A model generated the notes under the pieces. It saw only the letters and a list, made by a program, of their open reading frames with translations. It did not search any database and was not told the origin of the DNA. DNA of 16,859 nt, from contig CAYMLQ010000092.1 in the NCBI GenBank assembly GCA_964390795.1, forward strand, positions 1 through 16,859, given 5' to 3'. The DNA comes from CAYMLQ01 sp964390795. GTDB taxonomy: Bacteria > Verrucomicrobiota > Kiritimatiellia > RFP12 > UBA1067. Shown piece after piece: positions 13,032 to 16,859 of this stretch (within the stretch, counting starts at the first letter, position 1; every line of letters begins with the position of its first letter). The position numbers were made by a program, and so were the translations under genes.

Positions 13032-15332
13032 ATGAGAACGACTCTGACGATTATCGCCGCCGGACTTCTGGCGCATGCGGCGTGCGCTCAGCCACTGGCT
13101 CTGGCCACGCGCGGACAGCCAGCAGGCTACGTGATCGTGCGGCCCGCGAACGCGTCGCCGTCGCAAAGCTACGCTGCCGAGGAGCTTCAGACCTTCACGG
13201 AACGGATGACCGGCGTAAAGCTGCCGCTCATCACGGATGAGGCCCCGCTGCCGGAGCGCGCGATCCTGCTGGGCGACACGCGCCACACGGCCGCGCTGCT
13301 CGGTGCCCCCGCCGATGTGGCCGCGCTGGGCGAAGACGGCTTCCGCCTGAAGAGCTGCCCGCCGCACCTGCTGATCCTCGGCGGTCCCGCGCGCGGCACG
13401 CTCTACGGCGTCTACGAGATCCTCGGGCGCTTCGGCGGCTGCCGCTGGTACACCACGTGGCACAGCGTCATCCCGCGCCTCGAGGCCTTCGACGTCCCCC
13501 TCCTCGACGAGACGCAGCGCCCCGCCTTCGCCATGCGTGAGCCGTTCTGGTTCGACCTGTTCGACGGCGACCTCGCGGCCCGCAACAAGGCTAACGGGAA
13601 CGCCATGCGGCTGACGGAGAAGCACGGCGGCAAGATCCGCTTCGGCGGCGGGCTTTTCGTCCATTCGTTCAACGTGCTCTGCCCGCCGGAGGAGTTTTTC
13701 GACGCGCACCCGGAGTACTTCAGCGAGATCAACGGCAAGCGCGTCAAAGAGCACTCGCAACTGTGCCTGACCAACCCGGACGTGCTCAAGATCGTGACCG
13801 GGCGCCTGCTCGCCCGCATCCGCAAGGATCCGACCGCCAAGCTCTTCAGCGTCAGCCAGAACGACTGGTACAACCCCTGCGCCTGCCCCTCCTGCAAGGC
13901 CCTCGACGACCGCGAGGAGTCGCACGCGGGCACGCTCGTCGACTTCGTGAACCAGGTGGCCGAAGCCGTGGAGAAGGAGTTCCCGAACGTCTGGATCGAG
14001 ACGCTCGCCTACCAGTACACGCGCAAGCCGCCGAAGACCGTGCGCCCGCGCCCCAACGTCGTGCCGCGCCTCTGCACCATCGAATGCGACTTCTCGCAGC
14101 CGCTCGACCGCAGCGCGTATGCGCAGAACAAGACCTTTGTGGAGGAGATCCGCGGCTGGAGCGCGATGACCGACAAGCTCTATGTCTGGGACTACACGAC
14201 CAATTTCCGCACCTACACCGGCCCCTTCCCCAACGTGCTAGCCTTGCAGGGTAACGCCAAGTTCTTTCGCGACAACCACGTGGTCGGGCTTTTCGAGCAG
14301 GGCGCGTATCAGGGCCGACACGGCGATTTCGCGGAACTCAAGGCGTGGCTGCTGGCCAAATGGCTCTGGAACCCCGACCTGCCCGCCGAGCCGCTGCTCA
14401 AGGATTTCTTCGGGGGCTACTACGGTGCCGCCGCGCCCTTCGCGCGGCAATACTTTGACGAGGTTCACAGCTATTACGGCCCGTCGACCAACACCCCGCT
14501 GCGCATCTTCGACGACCTCAAAACCTCCCTGATTCCGGACACCTTTTTCACCCGCGCCACCGAGCTGTGGCAGAAGGCGGAAGCGGCGGTCAAAGACTCG
14601 CCCGCCCATGCCTACAATGTGCGCATGGGCGCGGTTCCGGCGCTCCAGGCGCGGCTCGCACGGCAGGCGACACAGGAGGCGATCAAAGTCTGGGTCACGC
14701 GGGATCCGAAACGCTACGGCACGCCGCCCGAGCAACAGGCGCTGGCCGCAGCGCTGGTCGCCCGGTTCGACGAGGCCAAGAACATGCGCCTCTCCGAGAG
14801 CCAGGAGCACCACGACACGTTACTCGCCCACTGGCGCGCGCTCGCCCACCCGCCGCCGCTGCCGCCGCCGCAGGCCCGCGCCATCGTCGAAGACACCGCG
14901 CTCTCGCTGGGGCAGCGCGGCACATGGGGCGACACGGTCAAAGACCCGCTGGCCGAGGACGGCTCGGCCATGAAGCTTTTCAACACGCACTACGAGTGGT
15001 GTACGACCCTGCCCTTCAGCCGCGTGGCGTTCGACCCCAGAGCGAAATACCGCATCCGGATGCGCGTGCGCGTCGAGAAAGAGCCGGGCAAAGAGGGCGA
15101 GGCCTTCTGGAGCGGCGTCTACGACAGCAAGAACAAGAAGGGCTGCGGCGGTCTTGAGCGCAAGACTGCGTCTGTGGAGGACGGCTACGCCTGGTACGAC
15201 GTAGCCGAGTGGGTGCCGGAGCGCGACCACTACTTCTGGATCGGACCCGGCCGCTTTGACAAAAAGGGCGGCGCGACCTCGGCGATCAAAGCACTCTTCA
15301 TCGACAAGCTCGAGTTGCTTCGCGCGGACTGA
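13032..15332 (+). CDS. Secreted DUF4838-type putative glycoside hydrolase
   Basis: The 766-residue product has a signal peptide (TLTIIAAGLLAHAACA at 4-19, cleavage near AQ). Residues 30-160 resemble the GH67/GH20 N-terminal-like domain common in front of such enzymes (RGTLYGVYEILGRFGGCRWY at 121-140). The DUF4838 region follows at about 200-470, with SVSQNDW at 273-279, a Cys cluster C-A-C-x2-C at 283-288, and an ETLAYQYT segment at 323-330. Residues 475-620 look helical and 630-766 beta-rich, perhaps a carbohydrate-binding module. DUF4838 proteins are widely treated as putative glycan-active enzymes, but I know of no firm reaction. GGAG lies just before the ATG, and the 12-base gap to the rhamnosidase suggests co-transcription and joint work on one substrate. 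Its stop is 10 bases from the porin stop on the other strand. Confidence 0.85.
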   Translation: MRTTLTIIAAGLLAHAACAQPLALATRGQPAGYVIVRPANASPSQSYAAEELQTFTERMTGVKLPLITDEAPLPERAILLGDTRHTAALLGAPADVAALGEDGFRLKSCPPHLLILGGPARGTLYGVYEILGRFGGCRWYTTWHSVIPRLEAFDVPLLDETQRPAFAMREPFWFDLFDGDLAARNKANGNAMRLTEKHGGKIRFGGGLFVHSFNVLCPPEEFFDAHPEYFSEINGKRVKEHSQLCLTNPDVLKIVTGRLLARIRKDPTAKLFSVSQNDWYNPCACPSCKALDDREESHAGTLVDFVNQVAEAVEKEFPNVWIETLAYQYTRKPPKTVRPRPNVVPRLCTIECDFSQPLDRSAYAQNKTFVEEIRGWSAMTDKLYVWDYTTNFRTYTGPFPNVLALQGNAKFFRDNHVVGLFEQGAYQGRHGDFAELKAWLLAKWLWNPDLPAEPLLKDFFGGYYGAAAPFARQYFDEVHSYYGPSTNTPLRIFDDLKTSLIPDTFFTRATELWQKAEAAVKDSPAHAYNVRMGAVPALQARLARQATQEAIKVWVTRDPKRYGTPPEQQALAAALVARFDEAKNMRLSESQEHHDTLLAHWRALAHPPPLPPPQARAIVEDTALSLGQRGTWGDTVKDPLAEDGSAMKLFNTHYEWCTTLPFSRVAFDPRAKYRIRMRVRVEKEPGKEGEAFWSGVYDSKNKKGCGGLERKTASVEDGYAWYDVAEWVPERDHYFWIGPGRFDKKGGATSAIKALFIDKLELLRAD

Positions 15333-15342
15333 CGGACAGGCT

Positions 15343-16746
15343 TTAGTACGTGAGCTGGCCGGAGAATTGCAGACGATTGTCGGTTACGTCATCTTCGCCT
15401 TTGAAATTGGTTTTGAGAACCGAATACTCGCCGCCGATCATGAAGCTCGAGGTCACTTTGTAAAAGAGGGTTGCGAACGTGCGCTGGTTCAGGGTTCGGG
15501 CGGTGGCGATCGAGAGGTCGCCGTCGTCGGGGTTGTCGAAGCCGTAGCCGAGTGCGAGGGCCAGGCGCGGATTGACGTCGTAGACGCCTTCGAGCCAACC
15601 GCCCTTGGAGGCGATGGCGCTGCCCTGCGCGAGGTTGACTCCTTGGAGGATTCCCGCGTAGTAGGCGTCCAGGTTTTGTCCGGACCACAGCGAGCCTTGC
15701 AGCGTGAAGGGCTCGGCGAGCGGCAGTTGCGCGGCGAGGAGCAGCATTTCGACGCTGTAGGTGTCCGGGTTAGGCGCTTTGCTGGTCTTCTCCTCACCGT
15801 ACAGGCCGGCGATCGAAAAGATCGAATCGCGCTGGGTTAGCAGGCGCGTCTCGAGTGCAGCCTGAGCAACAACCTGCGGAATCCCGGAGGCGTTGCTGTC
15901 CTGCTGTCCGTCGGCATCCGCGTCGTTTTTGTAACCGTTCTCTACGGCGGTTTTGAGCGTGATGCGCGTGGTGTCGCTGAGGGCTGTCACCTTGGTCAGG
16001 CGCGCTTGGGGACGGCGTCCGTAAAGGTGTCCGGTTCCCGCCAGGATGCCCGCGTCGAGCATTTTCGGGTGAAAGCTTGTATACGCGTCCCAGTCCTGTC
16101 CGAGGCGCACGGACCAGCCGTCGCCCCAAGCGGCATCGATATAGGCCAGGCGCAGCCGGAACTGATAACTGTCCTGGTTTGCGAGGTCACCATAAAAATC
16201 GGCCTGGAGGTGCCCTGTGACCTTGATGTTCTGGTTTTCAGGGGCTGTGATGTTGAGGCCAAGGCGGGTTTCGCGGGCGCTGAAGGTCACATCCTCGCTA
16301 CCGCCGCCCGAAAGGCTTTGCGGTACGACATAGACGGCCGCGTCGCCGAAGGCGGTGCGCGCGGAGTCGTAGATGGCGTCGAACTTGAAATAGCCGTAGG
16401 GGACAACCTCGTAACCGTTCGGTTTCGTGAACGCATAGCGGGCCGGCGACGTGGCGGAGGTGCCGGCGTGCAACGTGGTGAGGGTATTGGTACCGAGGTG
16501 AGCGAGTGCCACTGAGGCCGCATCGGCGCTCTCTTTCACACCGACAAGCAAGACTCGCAGGTCGCGATTCTGACGCTCAAGCTCATCGAGGCGCTTGCTC
16601 TGCTGATCGAGGAGCCGTCCCTGTTGTTCGACGAGCGCCCGGAGCTGCTCCAAATCAGAGGGCCCCCTGGCCTCTTGGGCGAAGGCCGCATGGGCAAAAA
16701 AGAGGGCTGCAGAACAACTGAAAAGGCAGGCGGTCACTTTTTGCAT
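15343..16746 (-). CDS. DcaP-like outer-membrane porin with N-terminal coiled coil
   Basis: The 467-residue product has a signal peptide ending near AFAQE at 21-25, a predicted coiled coil at about 30-66 (leucine heptads, LEQLRALVEQQGRLLDQQSK), and a beta-barrel from about 110 to the end. The barrel shows alternating polar and hydrophobic strands, a GYFKFDAIYD strand at 117-126 and a final strand FSGQLTY with a terminal aromatic, as expected for BAM-inserted proteins. The plan, a periplasmic coil followed by a barrel, matches DcaP-family trimeric porins, some of which pass dicarboxylates and other small anions. Sugars or glycan fragments are possible cargo in view of the neighbouring enzymes. 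The start at 16746 has no obvious Shine-Dalgarno. It converges on the rhamnosidase/DUF4838 pair, so it is regulated separately. Confidence 0.84.
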   Translation of the reverse strand: MQKVTACLFSCSAALFFAHAAFAQEARGPSDLEQLRALVEQQGRLLDQQSKRLDELERQNRDLRVLLVGVKESADAASVALAHLGTNTLTTLHAGTSATSPARYAFTKPNGYEVVPYGYFKFDAIYDSARTAFGDAAVYVVPQSLSGGGSEDVTFSARETRLGLNITAPENQNIKVTGHLQADFYGDLANQDSYQFRLRLAYIDAAWGDGWSVRLGQDWDAYTSFHPKMLDAGILAGTGHLYGRRPQARLTKVTALSDTTRITLKTAVENGYKNDADADGQQDSNASGIPQVVAQAALETRLLTQRDSIFSIAGLYGEEKTSKAPNPDTYSVEMLLLAAQLPLAEPFTLQGSLWSGQNLDAYYAGILQGVNLAQGSAIASKGGWLEGVYDVNPRLALALGYGFDNPDDGDLSIATARTLNQRTFATLFYKVTSSFMIGGEYSVLKTNFKGEDDVTDNRLQFSGQLTY

Positions 16747-16786
16747 GTGTCGAAAAGATACTAAACCCTCTTGCTTCTCACAAGTG

Positions 16787-16800
16787 CTTTATCTATAAAG
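16787..16800. promoter_or_regulatory. Inverted repeat upstream of the porin gene
   Basis: CTTTAT and ATAAAG flank a two-base centre in CTTTATCTATAAAG, about 41 bases upstream of the porin start. A poor promoter pair lies between it and the gene on the minus strand (TTGTGA, 17 bases, TATCTT, each four of six matches). The position suits an operator. The remaining bases to 16859 show nothing else recognisable. Confidence 0.3.
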
Positions 16801-16859
16801 GAAACCACTAGCATCCCATAGGATTCGCCGGCAACAAACCAGTTCCCATGATTGGCACC

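Overview
The window is GC-rich in its genes, with AT-richer and repeat-rich intergenic stretches. It carries nine genes that I can support; the one at the left edge is incomplete. Several traits together suggest a Gram-negative, polysaccharide-degrading bacterium of the PVC group, perhaps Kiritimatiellota, Lentisphaerota or Verrucomicrobiota: GYF_2-type domains, a GH78-like lipoprotein, a DUF4838 protein, a clan-A glycosidase with beta-sandwich modules, a DcaP-like porin with an N-terminal coiled coil, and simple tandem repeats between genes. This is inferred from gene content; there is no rRNA or other phylogenetic marker here. No tRNA, rRNA, CRISPR array, transposase, integrase or phage gene was seen.

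Layout, left to right. (1) 1-970, minus strand: the N-terminal part of a protein with two GYF_2-like domains and a long coiled coil. (2) 971-1288: a divergent control region with a 10-bp inverted repeat next to the following gene. (3) 1289-2791, plus: a fusion of a calcineurin-like metallophosphoesterase with a HisK-like PHP phosphoesterase. (4) 2792-2924: heptamer repeats and a strong GC hairpin between convergent genes. (5) 2925-7879, minus: a secreted alpha/beta hydrolase, a large clan-A glycoside hydrolase and a short-chain dehydrogenase, separated by gaps too long for a tight operon. (6) 7880-8366: a repeat-rich spacer bounded by inverted heptamer arrays. (7) 8367-10402, plus: a LarA-type nickel-dependent racemase and a CDP-alcohol phosphatidyltransferase. 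(8) 10593-15332, plus: a two-gene unit of a GH78-like alpha-L-rhamnosidase lipoprotein and a DUF4838 secreted protein, 12 nt apart. (9) 15343-16746, minus: a porin that ends 10 nt from the DUF4838 stop.

A working picture is a glycan-use neighbourhood. The two exported enzymes at 10.6-15.3 kb would trim a rhamnose-containing glycan and the porin would let products cross the outer membrane. The clan-A glycosidase and the hydrolase would act on other linkages or ester groups. The racemase could handle lactate derived from rhamnose or another 2-hydroxy acid. Only the 10593-15332 pair is linked firmly by spacing; the other links are inference.

I found no clear-cut new defence or mobile system. 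The most unusual observations are the two-phosphoesterase fusion and the intergenic heptamer arrays, all of the form GTTNNNN. One inverted pair of these arrays brackets the hydrolase plus glycosidase block.
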